A stretch of 33,367 nt of DNA from Levilactobacillus lindianensis (GTDB lineage: Bacteria > Bacillota > Bacilli > Lactobacillales > Lactobacillaceae). The notes beneath the pieces were generated by a model that saw only the letters and a list, made by a program, of their open reading frames with translations, ran no database searches and had not been told where the DNA came from. Below, one piece after another: positions 1 through 8,785 of the stretch (position 1 is its first letter; each line of letters opens with the position of its first letter). A program made the translations under genes and the position numbers. The stretch spans positions 1 through 33,367 of the forward strand of contig NZ_RHOD01000022.1 in assembly GCF_003946095.1 (NCBI RefSeq), written 5' to 3'.

Positions 1-15
1 GGGCTTTTAATTTAC
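1..15. mobile_element. Possible terminal remnant of an IS30-like element
   Basis: The first bases (GGGCTTTTAATTT) closely match the reverse complement of the presumed left end of the IS30-like element at the right edge of the window (about 33250-33273, AAATTAAAAAGCCC). The window may therefore begin at the right inverted repeat of a related copy. This rests on about 13 bases and is only a suggestion. Confidence 0.3.
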
Positions 16-95
16 AAAAAAATCCTGTTAATAGATTACCACTCTGGCAATCCATCAACAGGAAAAAGTATAGAACCAATTTAAGTTTGAATTTG

Positions 96-130
96 AAATG
101 CCATCCTTTCGGGGATGGCATTTTTGTTTT
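96..130 (+). terminator. Intrinsic terminator of a gene left of the window
   Basis: Perfect 11-bp stem (AAATGCCATCC with GGATGGCATTT) around a short loop, followed by a T-rich run. It would end a plus-strand transcript entering from outside the window. Confidence 0.75.
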
Positions 131-198
131 CATACTGGATTGTAAGCGCGACGTCTCCGGCCTATGCCTTAGATCCAGCATGACAATGACTTGAGGTA

Positions 199-241
199 TA
201 AAAACTGACCCTACTTGCTTAACAGCAGGCAGGGTCAGTTG
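199..241 (-). terminator. Terminator of the GNAT operon
   Basis: The arms AACTGACCCT and AGGGTCAGTT enclose a GC-rich inner stem. Read on the minus strand, the hairpin is followed by TTTTTAT. It lies just downstream of the GNAT stop codon at 294. Confidence 0.75.
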
Positions 242-293
242 GAGATAATGTGTGATTGTGCTTAATGAAGATGGATACATGGCGCCAAAATAA

Positions 294-866
294 TTATAGA
301 TTTGCATCAATCAGTTGTGCAATTTCAGGGATCGTCAATGCCATTTCTTGTTGACCTCTAGGATTTCTGGAGGCGTGTCTTTCGAAACTAAAATTTTGGG
401 TATAAAAGGGGACGGCAGTTTCTAGTGCTTGAACAGTGACTAAAGCAACACCAGTGTGCGTGATCACATTTTCATAGAGCATCGTTAACAAAGCCTTCAT
501 CAAGGCACTACCCAGTTGTCTTCTTTGATAATGCTTATCGATAGCAAAGTAAACGATATCAATGACAGGGTAGTTTGACGCGCCGTTTGTGATGATCTTT
601 TTTTCTTTTCGATAAGTGTTCTTGATGGTAGTCAAACTTGCTAATGTTGTAAAGAACCCTACAACGACGTTATCTTGGAGATAGACGAAAGTTTTAGCTA
701 GATTTCCAATATCAAAGTCATAGGCCTCGTTTACTAAAAATTGGTTGATACTCGTATAATCATTAAGTGCGGATTTAGTGGAACAAGTAGGTGGCACACA
801 ATCAAAAGTAGTTAAACATGATCTATCAATCAAATCTGAGATGGGATATAAGCCCGCTTTTCCCAC
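294..866 (-). CDS. GNAT acetyltransferase, toxin-like
   Basis: 190-residue GNAT-fold protein. The N-terminal half carries the pattern seen in acetyltransferase toxins of the TacT/AtaT kind: an FDC motif near residue 22, a predicted helix with AYDFD, then TFVYLQDNVVVGFFTTLAS. Motif A follows as IDIVYFAIDKHYQRRQLGSALM, the acetyl-CoA pyrophosphate loop (QRRQLGS). Toxins of this group acetylate charged tRNAs or ribosomal targets; that role here is inferred from shape only. The start is GTG at 866, overlapping the stop of the upstream small gene as TAGTG, so translation should be coupled. An ordinary GNAT enzyme is the alternative. Confidence 0.75.
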   Translation of the reverse strand: MGKAGLYPISDLIDRSCLTTFDCVPPTCSTKSALNDYTSINQFLVNEAYDFDIGNLAKTFVYLQDNVVVGFFTTLASLTTIKNTYRKEKKIITNGASNYPVIDIVYFAIDKHYQRRQLGSALMKALLTMLYENVITHTGVALVTVQALETAVPFYTQNFSFERHASRNPRGQQEMALTIPEIAQLIDANL

Positions 867-1030
867 TAATGAAACACCTTCAGCGTCGGTAGTGACTGAA
901 GTCGTTGCTTGGACCGCAACAGTTCCGATTTGCGTTGTGAGGTTAGGTTGCCATTAATTCGTCTGGTGAGTATTAGCTTTTCACTTGGTGTAAGGCTCAA
1001 TGGTTTCTTATGGCCGTCAATTGTAGACAT
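866..1030 (-). CDS. Small basic protein coupled to GNAT; possible antitoxin
   Basis: 54-residue, strongly basic protein. I chose ATG at 1030 because GGGGAGG sits seven bases before it; an upstream in-frame start at 1075 lacks such a site. The central part (SLTPSEKLILTRRINGN) is predicted helical and could bind DNA or the GNAT partner. It is shorter than the roughly 90-residue ribbon-helix-helix DUF1778 antitoxins that usually precede GNAT toxins, and I see no clear ribbon-helix-helix pattern. The stop codon overlaps the GTG start of the GNAT gene. Small size, gene order and overlap suggest an antitoxin or dedicated partner, but I do not recognise the family. Confidence 0.6.
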   Translation of the reverse strand: MSTIDGHKKPLSLTPSEKLILTRRINGNLTSQRKSELLRSKQRLQSLPTLKVFH

Positions 1031-1075
1031 GGTTGGTTCCTCCCCTTTGAAGCGTGATTGAACTGTCGTAAGCAT

Positions 1076-1417
1076 AGCACAAATGAACGACGGCTACTAA
1101 GAGGTTTCTCTCGTCAAAATGTTAAGTTTATCATGTCTAGTCATTGACTGATATTTATTGTTAACTAATGATTTTAGAATTTAAGAATATGGTAAATACT
1201 ATTTTTTATAAATTAACGTTATGCAAAATTGTATTCTTACATAAATCATTACCAAGGGGCGCAAATTGCCCGTTTAGCAGCGTTACCCGCTGATTTTATT
1301 TTGGGATAAAGTGGCTAAAAAATACCCTTGTTGCTGCATCCATTTGGCCCTATCATGCACTCGAGTAGCCAAGCAAATGACCACTCTGATAACTTCATTT
1401 CGTGGGGAGGATTTATT
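1076..1417. other. AT-rich intergenic region between divergent genes
   Basis: Holds the start regions of the GNAT operon (minus) and of the secreted protein at 1418 (plus). A TTGACT at 1144-1149 with AATGAT 17 bases on is a weak plus-strand promoter candidate. Two short hairpins are visible: GGGC/GCCC at about 1257-1271 and CAGCG/CGCTG at about 1278-1292, the second followed by an A/T run. I see no further gene. Confidence 0.4.
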
Positions 1418-2038
1418 ATGAAGAAAATCATGGGGTATGTCTTAGGGTTAGTTGCGACCTTAGGTGCCGCTGGTGCGATTGCAACCACTGCGAACGCTGA
1501 CGGGAGTAGTGCTGATGCGGATAGCGGTAGTGGTAGTGGGTCGGCAACCACTGCGAGTGCTGTGACGCCAGCAACGGGATCTAGTGAAGCTGGGTCGAGC
1601 GATGCAAGCTCCGCGGAGTCCGGGCCAAGTGACTCGGTATCGGCTGCGGCGGCTTCAAGTGACGCAACTTCCAGTGCCACGAGTTCTACTGGTGAAGTGA
1701 CACACGTTTGGTTCCGGTGGCCACATTTCTTCGCACGTCACCACGTTGACATGAAGAAGATTATGAGTGCCGAAGCTAAGATGCGGGGACACGACCACTA
1801 CTACGATGGTGAACGCATCATCAAGTTCAAGAAGGGCCGGAAGGGTGCTGAAGTCGTTCTTCGTAACCGCAGAGGTCGCGAGATCGAACGCTTCAGAGTT
1901 CGTCATGACGGTCGTTTTGAAATCAAACTCTCAAAGCGTGAAGCACGGGATCTCCGCAAGGGCGGCAAGTACTTCACCTTCACTGTCCACGAAAAGGGCT
2001 ATCGTCCATACACCGTTCGTTACGTTCTTTACAAATAA
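1418..2038 (+). CDS. Secreted Ser/Ala-rich protein with basic C-terminal domain
   Basis: 206 residues from the ATG at 1418, which follows GGGGAGG; an earlier in-frame start at 1328 would put about 30 residues before the signal peptide. Residues 1-27 are a signal peptide (KK, a hydrophobic stretch, then ANA cleavage). Residues about 28-95 are an acidic Ser/Ala/Asp/Gly-rich linker. Residues about 96-206 form a compact, very basic domain rich in His, Arg and Lys, starting HVWFRWPHFFARHH and ending in alternating aromatic strands (YFTFTVHEKGYRPYTVRYVLYK). No LPxTG motif or membrane anchor is present, so wall retention, if any, would be through charge. I do not recognise the C-terminal domain. Binding to teichoic acids or nucleic acid is only a guess. 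Confidence 0.75.
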   Translation: MKKIMGYVLGLVATLGAAGAIATTANADGSSADADSGSGSGSATTASAVTPATGSSEAGSSDASSAESGPSDSVSAAAASSDATSSATSSTGEVTHVWFRWPHFFARHHVDMKKIMSAEAKMRGHDHYYDGERIIKFKKGRKGAEVVLRNRRGREIERFRVRHDGRFEIKLSKREARDLRKGGKYFTFTVHEKGYRPYTVRYVLYK

Positions 2039-2229
2039 GATTGTGACGCGGGGTATTTAGTCGAGTGGTCCGAGGGGGCCGTTAAGCTGAGCTAGACGCC
2101 TAGGTCAATCGTTGGCTGGGTGTGGTTTGGCGGTAACCTGAAGACACCCGTTGTGCTCGAGTTAGCGAGCACACGCCACAGGAGGGTGGCGACGGGGATT
2201 GAGACCGGAAAACTACCTCCTGTGTTTGG
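2039..2229 (+). ncRNA. GC-rich, hairpin-rich stretch before a terminator
   Basis: Between the stop at 2038 and the terminator at 2230 the DNA has several local inverted repeats: GGGTGT/ACACCC, TGTGCTCG/GCGAGCACA around a five-base loop, and CACAGGAGG/CCTCCTGTG. It may be a structured 3' UTR or a separate small RNA. I see no clear promoter and it matches no RNA class I know (no RNase P, tmRNA, SRP or T-box signature). Confidence 0.3.
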
Positions 2230-2263
2230 AGAGACCGTGGTGTCGGCTACGGTCTCTTTTTTT
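2230..2263 (+). terminator. Intrinsic terminator
   Basis: AGAGACCGT pairs with ACGGTCTCT, followed by seven or more T residues. It ends transcription from the gene at 1418 or from a small RNA starting downstream of it. Confidence 0.85.
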
Positions 2264-2320
2264 GACCTCTACGCCCTAAGTCCATGTAGCTTTGATGATG
2301 GTTAAGGGCGTTTAAAGCCG

Positions 2321-2481
2321 CGCCTCACGGGCGTCAGCTAGGGGGCTGGAACGTGGTGGGCACGACTTGAAGCCTTTCAAAAAGCGAAAGTCTACAAGCT
2401 CGGCCTTGTTGTAACCGGGGAGGGGCACCCCGCTAACAACAACGTCATCACTGAGCCCCCTAGCTGACGCCCTCCGGCTGA
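2321..2481 (-). repeat. Structured repeat family, copy A
   Basis: A perfect 19-bp inverted repeat (2329-2347 with 2454-2472) encloses a core shared with the other copies. Read on the minus strand: a first hairpin with TTAGC opposite GGTTA, then a second hairpin with AGAC...GGCTT, then GTGCCCACCACGTTCC. The GCC-GGA/GTGA-GGC bases outside the arms form the conserved purine-rich internal loop. The arm sequence is unlike that of copies B, D, E and F. Confidence 0.75.
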
Positions 2482-2592
2482 GATTGGTCATCAAGTTTAC
2501 TGGGTGGGACTGGCGACAAGAGACAGGGGATGACCGTTACCGCTGTGGTGTGGCGTGACCGTTATTCAAGACGCGTGAGGTTTTCGTTGGAT

Positions 2593-2617
2593 TTTACAAT
2601 ATTAACGACGTTGTAAA
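2593..2617. promoter_or_regulatory. Operator-like inverted repeat
   Basis: Perfect 7-bp arms TTTACAA and TTGTAAA separated by 11 bases in an AT-rich patch about 400 bases before the membrane protein gene at 3011. Its size and spacing would suit a dimeric repressor. No regulator can be assigned. Confidence 0.3.
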
Positions 2618-2770
2618 TAACGTGATAGTCTATGACTTCTCGTTGATGCGTACCTACCCGTCAATTGATCACTGCCGACAACCTTGATCCCGATAATTAC
2701 TTGACGGGAAAAACGGGAACAATTGGAGTGTTGCCAGACCTCCTCTGTTTCCAGAGTGGCTAGTATTAGG

Positions 2771-2922
2771 CCTGGAGGGAGGTTCCGTACATGCTCAGTG
2801 GTGTCGTTCTCGTTGGCCGAGGTTTCTCACTCGGTTTACGAGAAGACCGGCTTTTGAGACGTCCCTTGGCTCAAAACCGTGTCCACTACGTTCCAGCATG
2901 TACGGAACCTCCCGGAAGGCGA
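2771..2922 (+). repeat. Structured repeat family, copy B
   Basis: Perfect 19-bp arms (2777-2795 with 2895-2913), sequence unrelated to copy A, around the conserved core: GTGTCGTT, first hairpin (TTCTCG...CGAGAA), AGAC...GGCTC second hairpin, then GTCCACTACGTTCC. Outside the arms, GCCT-GGA pairs with GGA-AGGC, keeping the GGA/GGA internal loop. It lies about 90 bases upstream of the gene at 3011. Confidence 0.8.
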
Positions 2923-3010
2923 GGATTTCTGCAACCAGATCGTTTAGCACCAACTTTATTTGATATTTCACTGCAACAACGCAACAGAGAAGAGATAGGG
3001 GAGAGGACTC

Positions 3011-4657
3011 ATGATTAAGTGGTTCAGAGACAAACTTCACGAGCGTAATCTGCAGGTACTGGGGCTATTTACGGTGATTGGGGCCTTTATCATGACCTTC
3101 TGTTCCTATACCTCACCGGCCTTTTATTTCGACACCTCACCCGACAACAATGCCTTCTTCACGGTGGGGAAGGCCATGATGCATGGCATCGTGCCCTACA
3201 AGGACATCTTCGAACAGAAGGGCCCCTATGTTTACCTGTTGCACGGGTTGGCTTATCTGGTGTCGTCACGAAGTTTCTTATTAATCTTTATTGTCGAAAT
3301 TATCACGCTAGTCGCCGCGATGTTTCTGGTCTACCGGTTGGCAGGTTTGTTGGGAACCCCGGCACTCCCAGCTCTATTGACGGGGATCCTGGTACCGAGC
3401 CTGTTGCTGTACCACCCCTACTATGATTACGGGGATACGGTGGAATTCTTCACGTTGCCGCTACTGATATCGTTGGTTTACTTCATGGTTAAGCTCGACC
3501 GGAACCAGCTAAATGGGAGCCGCGGTGGGTATGCCGCACAGGGGGCCATCGTTGGGGTGGTTCTGCTGTCAAAATATACCCTGCTAGGAGCGTGGATCGT
3601 CTTCTACCTCCTGTTGATGGGCCGGCTCGTCGTGACTAAGCGGTGGCGGGAGCTGGGCAAGCTGGTGGCGTGGAGTGCGATTGGTTTTCTTGCCACCACG
3701 TTGCCTTGGCTGATTTACTTCCTGGCGACCGGGTCGTTGGGGGCGTTCATCAACGTTTATGTATTGTTCAATACCCACGTCTACCTGACTTCATCGGTGG
3801 CCTTCTTTGCCAACCTGGTTCAGTCCACGACATTGGTTTCGCAATTCTATCTGAGTAACGTGATTTTCTTTGGCTTAGGCATTATCGGGACGTTGGTCGT
3901 GATGTTTCAACCGGCCATCTTCCACGATCCATTCATGCGGGGGACTTATCTATTAACCAATTTAGGTGCCGATCTGTTTGCCCTCTATGGCTACCAGGCC
4001 AACGCCGTTTATCAGTATTATCAATTGATTTATTTTGCGTTCTTCATTCTGCCCTTCGTTTACCTGTGTCAGTGGGCGTTTAAACGGGTGCCACTGCCGA
4101 CGGGGGATGCGCCGTTTCCGATTCTGGCGACGCTGGTATTTAGCCTTCTACTGGTGCTGGGGGTCAATAACAACGTGACGGATTCTAAGGTCTTCCCGAA
4201 TAATTCGGCAATTACGGAGGCCGCCACGACCCGGCCGCAACAGCCCGCGCAGGTGGTCTTTGGTCGTTTGATGCGAGCGGAGACACCGGCCGATACCAAG
4301 TTGACGCTGTTGAATTACGGGTCGATCGACATGGGCTTTTACACCGCGTCCGGCGCGGTACCAAACACCTACTATTTCCAGAATTACAACATCTCGCAGA
4401 GTGCGGCCCCACAGATTTTGGCGTCGCAACAGGCAGTCATTCGCGATAAAGACGTCGAGTGGGTCGTGTTAAACACGCCAGTAGGCAAGACCGTTAAGCA
4501 GTGGCCCGGCGTAGCGGGACGGATCAGCAGTGGTGATTTGAATCCCGGCACGGCCAAGATGGCTAAGATGCTCCTCAAGCGATACCGGCCCGTGGCCCAG
4601 CACTCCCAGATCTTTGAAGGGGTGAACGAAACCTATTGGCTGTTCAAACGGCGGTAG
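3011..4657 (+). CDS. Polytopic membrane protein, GT-C glycosyltransferase-like
   Basis: 548 residues with about ten to twelve hydrophobic segments over residues 15-385 and a soluble C-terminal part of roughly 150 residues. Early in the protein the stretch DTSPDNNAFFTVGKAMMHG, followed by VPYKDIFEQKGP, matches the first extracytoplasmic loop of GT-C enzymes (ArnT/PMT/GT39 group), where an Asp binds the metal or lipid-phosphate sugar. Such proteins move a sugar from a polyprenyl carrier onto teichoic acid, lipid or protein outside the membrane; the acceptor here is unknown. The ATG at 3011 follows GGGGAGAGG. The gene stands alone: repeat copy B is upstream and the guaB promoter downstream. I see no terminator directly after it. 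Confidence 0.7.
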   Translation: MIKWFRDKLHERNLQVLGLFTVIGAFIMTFCSYTSPAFYFDTSPDNNAFFTVGKAMMHGIVPYKDIFEQKGPYVYLLHGLAYLVSSRSFLLIFIVEIITLVAAMFLVYRLAGLLGTPALPALLTGILVPSLLLYHPYYDYGDTVEFFTLPLLISLVYFMVKLDRNQLNGSRGGYAAQGAIVGVVLLSKYTLLGAWIVFYLLLMGRLVVTKRWRELGKLVAWSAIGFLATTLPWLIYFLATGSLGAFINVYVLFNTHVYLTSSVAFFANLVQSTTLVSQFYLSNVIFFGLGIIGTLVVMFQPAIFHDPFMRGTYLLTNLGADLFALYGYQANAVYQYYQLIYFAFFILPFVYLCQWAFKRVPLPTGDAPFPILATLVFSLLLVLGVNNNVTDSKVFPNNSAITEAATTRPQQPAQVVFGRLMRAETPADTKLTLLNYGSIDMGFYTASGAVPNTYYFQNYNISQSAAPQILASQQAVIRDKDVEWVVLNTPVGKTVKQWPGVAGRISSGDLNPGTAKMAKMLLKRYRPVAQHSQIFEGVNETYWLFKRR

Positions 4658-4680
4658 GCATTTAACAAGTGACGCGAAGA

Positions 4681-4735
4681 GAACTATGATAGTTCAATGA
4701 GAGTCCTTGACCTGAGTGGCCTAGACTGGTAAATT
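4681..4735 (+). promoter_or_regulatory. guaB promoter with upstream inverted repeat
   Basis: TTGACC at 4707 and TAAATT at 4730 are separated by 17 bases, and TGG before the -10 makes it an extended -10 site. A perfect short inverted repeat, GAACTA-TGA-TAGTTC (4681-4695), lies just upstream of the -35 and could be an operator. I see no guanine riboswitch in the leader of about 60 bases. Confidence 0.6.
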
Positions 4736-4785
4736 TAAAAACAATATCTCCCAGGATTCCTAACCGAGCCTGAGACTAAAATTAA

Positions 4786-5943
<1,158 letters not shown>

Positions 5944-5954
5944 CTTGTTTTACT

Positions 5955-5988
5955 GGAACCGGCTCTTTAAGCGGGTTCCTTTTCTTTT
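5955..5988 (+). terminator. guaB terminator
   Basis: GGAACCGGCT pairs with AGCGGGTTCC (one mismatch), followed by TTTTCTTTT, just after the guaB stop codon. Confidence 0.85.
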
Positions 5989-6003
5989 AGTCTAAATTGG
6001 GCC

Positions 6004-6182
6004 GCCGCAGGTGGCCAAGGGTTCCGTCCTGTGGGGCACGGTGAAAGCCTGAGGGGCGGTCTCTCACCTCGCTTTAAGCCTCACCAAAAGCGTGAGTCTT
6101 AAAGTCGTCCCAGGCTGTAAGGCCGGAAGCCCACCGACCAAACAGCCTCGACACGGGACTCCACCCTTAGCTACCTGTGGCT
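6004..6182 (-). repeat. Structured repeat family, divergent copy C
   Basis: The arms (6004-6033 with 6152-6182) pair imperfectly over about 30 bases. Read on the minus strand, the core keeps GTGTCG, a first hairpin AGGCTG-TTTG...CTTA-CAGCCT, a second hairpin CTTTAAG-AC...GG-CTTAAAG, and then GTGCCC, so the architecture of the other copies is kept with other base pairs. It has one extra hairpin (TGAG/CTCA) before GTGCCC. The arms contain AAGGGT-GGA-GTCC opposite GGAC-GGA-ACCCTT, the same GGA/GGA internal loop. Confidence 0.65.
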
Positions 6183-6372
6183 AGAACTGGTCTTTGAAGG
6201 ATAGGTTTGCCAGAAGATCGGAACTCGCAAACCTATTTGGGGGAGCTGGTGATTTCGTCATGTTGTTGAGAAATTGGTATTTTCGGGAATGGGTAATATC
6301 AAGGACATTTGGACAGGGCAACTTAAGACTTTGACGCCAGACCACCAGAGTTCCCATAACGCACTGTGTCGC

Positions 6373-6525
6373 GCAACCTTTCGGCTGACAGGGCTCAGGT
6401 GTGTCGTTAGTCTTGGCCGGGTGGGTTTCCTGGCTTAGACTAAGGCCGAGCTTGTAGACTTTCGTTCTTTGAAAGGCTTCAAGTCGTGCCCACCCCGTTC
6501 CAGTCCCTGTCAGCTGAGAGGTTGC
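6373..6525 (+). repeat. Structured repeat family, copy D
   Basis: The outer arms (6373-6393 with 6505-6525) match at 19 of 21 positions. The core has GTGTCGTT, first hairpin TTAGTCT...AGACTAA, a second hairpin nearly identical to that of copy A (CTTGTAG-AC...GG-CTTCAAG), and GTGCCCACCCCGTTCCAG. No plausible gene overlaps it. Confidence 0.75.
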
Positions 6526-6716
6526 GGGGTTCTCGACCAACGCTGCCGATTTAAAAAGTTTAAGCGTCACTTCGGACCACTGGGTTGAAAAGACTTATCA
6601 AGGCCTTAAACAACGGGTTGGCGGAGGGCCGGTAAATAGTGTAAGATTAAGGAATGGTTAAGTGCCTTACGCCCGACTAAAGGTTCGGGTTTTGACGTCG
6701 CCTCGCGGGATATTTT

Positions 6717-6776
6717 TGCTAGAATAGACTTAAAGTACCCTTGGGGGGCAACTGCTAGTGACCTAACCTAGCTGTT
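6717..6776 (+). promoter_or_regulatory. Promoter and leader hairpin of the two-component operon
   Basis: Extended -10 site TGCTAGAAT at 6717-6725. A TTGACG occurs upstream at 6692 but 22 bases away, too far for a normal -35. Within the leader, AACTGCTAG (6750-6758) and CTAGCTGTT (6768-6776) form an inverted repeat with one mismatch just before the AAAGGAGAA ribosome binding site, so it may also affect translation. Confidence 0.5.
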
Positions 6777-6795
6777 AAAGGAGAATAAACCGAAT

Positions 6796-7485
6796 ATGAA
6801 AATTTTAGTTGTCGATGATGATAAGGAAATTGCACAGTTACTTGAAATTTACATTAAAAATGAAGGTTACGAACCCTTGACCGCATATAACGGGAAGGAA
6901 GCATTGACCAAGCTCCACACGACACCAGACATTGCCTTGATGATTCTGGATATCATGATGCCTGAGATGAGTGGGATTGAAGTTGTTAAGGAAGTTCGGA
7001 AGGACTCCCAGATTCCAATTCTGATCCTCTCGGCCAAGACCGGCGACATGGACAAGATTCAAGGGTTAATCACTGGGGCAGACGATTATGTTACCAAGCC
7101 GTTTAACCCCTTAGAAGTCATGGCTAGAGTGAAGTCGTTGTTGCGGCGGAGCCAAGACCAAGTGACCGATGATGCCCCAGATATCTTGGATATTGGGACG
7201 TTAACGATTAACAAGGATTCTCATGAGGTCAAGACGATTGCCGGTAAGACGATCTCTTTGACCGCGCTTGAATTTGGGATCTTGTATCTGTTGGCGAGTC
7301 ACCCGAACCGGGTCTTCTCCGCCGATGAGATTTTCGAACGCGTTTGGCGGCAAGAGAGTATCGTGTCGGCCAAGACCGTCATGGTACACGTGAGCCACTT
7401 GCGTGATAAGATCGAAGACGCCACCAACGGCGAGAAGGTCATTCAAACCGTTTGGGGTGTCGGCTACAAGATTGAGTCACACTAA
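6796..7485 (+). CDS. OmpR-family response regulator
   Basis: 229 residues. The receiver domain (about 1-118) shows the acidic cluster DDD at 7-9, phospho-acceptor Asp52 in ILDIMMP, Ser79 and Lys101 in TKPF. The C-terminal winged helix (about 128-228) contains LTALEFGILYLLASHPNRVFSADEIFERVW and ends VIQTVWGVGYKIE, typical of OmpR/PhoB DNA-binding domains. It resembles VanR/CroR-type regulators of cell-wall stress, though this cannot be fixed from sequence alone. It is first in a cluster with a histidine kinase and a D-Ala-D-Ala carboxypeptidase, so it probably reports on wall synthesis. RBS AAAGGAGAA before ATG. Confidence 0.93.
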   Translation: MKILVVDDDKEIAQLLEIYIKNEGYEPLTAYNGKEALTKLHTTPDIALMILDIMMPEMSGIEVVKEVRKDSQIPILILSAKTGDMDKIQGLITGADDYVTKPFNPLEVMARVKSLLRRSQDQVTDDAPDILDIGTLTINKDSHEVKTIAGKTISLTALEFGILYLLASHPNRVFSADEIFERVWRQESIVSAKTVMVHVSHLRDKIEDATNGEKVIQTVWGVGYKIESH

Positions 7486-7506
7486 TCAAGAAGATCGAGG
7501 ATAAGC

Positions 7507-7560
7507 ATGTTACAGTTTAAAAATTACCGTTTATCGGGACACGGGGAGGCGCGACCATGA
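7507..7560 (+). CDS. 17-codon ORF coupled to the histidine kinase gene
   Basis: An ATG at 7507, five bases after GAGGA, opens a 17-codon frame whose TGA overlaps the kinase ATG as ATGA. The product (MLQFKNYRLSGHGEARP) has no recognisable function. It may serve only to bring ribosomes to the kinase start, or be a relic of a longer kinase N-terminus lost by frameshift. Confidence 0.35.
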   Translation: MLQFKNYRLSGHGEARP

Positions 7561-8732
7561 AGCTAACCACCCGGGAGAAGAGTGCGCTCTTCATGGAAGG
7601 GGTCGTCACCGTGATTCTCCTGTTGATGCTGAACCTGGCGTTGCTGGTGCTCATCATCCAGGCCATTGAGACCAATCCCGGTTTGCGAGACGGGATCTTC
7701 ATTATTAAACGCTCCGTGATGTTTGGTCCTAACAACTTCCAGTTGTGGAGTTGGGAAAATCTATTCATTGGATTGATGCTGATTGCGGATGCCCTGGTTG
7801 TTTGGTGGCGTCTGATTCGGCGTTACCGGCAAATGCAGCTCCGTCATATCATTGGCGAACTTCATTACATCGCCAACGGTCACTTCGATCACCGGATTCC
7901 ATTTCGGGTGAGTGGTGACGTCCAACGGGTTGTGGATTCCGTCAACGCGCTGGTAGATTCCGTTATCAGTTCCATGGATGAGGAACGGGCGATCGAGAAG
8001 TCTAAGGACGAGCTGATTACCAACGTGAGCCACGATATCCGGACGCCATTAACGTCGATTATCGGCTATCTGGGGCTCATCGAGGACCAGCAGTATCACA
8101 GTGAGGAAGACCTCCTCAAGTACACGCACACGGCGTTTTTGAAGTCTAAACAGATGAAATCCTTGGTGGATGACCTCTTTGAGTACACCAAGGTCCGTCA
8201 GACCGATACGCCGCTCAGTATTACCAAGATTGATTTAGCCGCCATGTTGGAACAACTCGCCGCCAGTTTCGAGCTGGAGGGGAAGAAGAAAGCCATGACG
8301 GTGGGGGCGTCGAGCACGCCAGACACTCTGATGATGGAGGCCGACCCCGAGAAATTGGTGCGGGTCTTCAATAATCTGGTCGCCAATGCCTTGAAATATG
8401 GGACCGGCGGTAGTGAGATTAACCTGATTGCTAAGCAAGTCTCGCCCGACGAGTTGGAAGTCCGCGTGACCAATGATGGCCCGAAAATCCCGAAGGAATC
8501 TCTGGCTCTCATCTTCGAGCGGTTCTACCGCGTCGAGGAGTCGCGGTCCAAGGAGACCGGGGGAACCGGGTTGGGATTGGCCATTGCGCAGAGTATTGTG
8601 GCGCTTCACGGTGGCTACATTTACGTGGAGTCGGATGACCAGTTGACCAGCTTCGTGATTCATTTACCCGTCAAGCATGACCACCCGTTGGCCATTCCTG
8701 AACGGTTACGCACAGCAGAAAAGACAAAATAG
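7557..8732 (+). CDS. Membrane sensor histidine kinase
   Basis: 391 residues. TM1 is about residues 13-36, followed by an outside loop of only about 30 residues, then TM2 about 67-85. HAMP-like helices (about 90-145) lead to the H-box NVSHDIRTPLTSIIGYL with phospho-acceptor His159. The ATP-binding domain has the N-box NNLVANALKYG, G1 VTNDGPKIP, F-box FERFYRVEESRS and G2 GGTGLGLAIAQSI. The short sensor loop is typical of kinases that sense membrane or wall stress in the bilayer or through a partner, as in VanS-like and intramembrane-sensing kinases. GGGGAGG precedes the ATG. It is partner to the regulator at 6796. Confidence 0.92.
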   Translation: MKLTTREKSALFMEGVVTVILLLMLNLALLVLIIQAIETNPGLRDGIFIIKRSVMFGPNNFQLWSWENLFIGLMLIADALVVWWRLIRRYRQMQLRHIIGELHYIANGHFDHRIPFRVSGDVQRVVDSVNALVDSVISSMDEERAIEKSKDELITNVSHDIRTPLTSIIGYLGLIEDQQYHSEEDLLKYTHTAFLKSKQMKSLVDDLFEYTKVRQTDTPLSITKIDLAAMLEQLAASFELEGKKKAMTVGASSTPDTLMMEADPEKLVRVFNNLVANALKYGTGGSEINLIAKQVSPDELEVRVTNDGPKIPKESLALIFERFYRVEESRSKETGGTGLGLAIAQSIVALHGGYIYVESDDQLTSFVIHLPVKHDHPLAIPERLRTAEKTK

Positions 8733-8739
8733 TATCAGC

Positions 8740-8754
8740 GTCGGCCTGGCCGAC
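8740..8754 (+). promoter_or_regulatory. Small GC-rich hairpin between kinase and dacA
   Basis: GTCGGC-CTG-GCCGAC sits in the 53-base gap before dacA. There is no T run, so it is not a classical terminator. It may tune processing or read-through within the operon. Confidence 0.35.
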
Positions 8755-8785
8755 ACTACATAAGATAAGAGGAGTTTTAAATCTC

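Noticed and set aside
1315-1680. 121-residue minus-strand frame opposite the secreted protein
   Set aside because: Its Ala/Leu/Pro-rich composition mirrors the Ser/Ala linker on the other strand; it has no promoter or ribosome binding site.
2039-2263. RNase P RNA, tmRNA, SRP RNA or T-box
   Set aside because: None of the diagnostic conserved words of these RNAs is present, so it is listed only as a hairpin-rich stretch.
6181-6570. 129-residue minus-strand frame
   Set aside because: Lies across repeat copy D and AT-rich DNA, lacks a ribosome binding site and reads like translated hairpin sequence.
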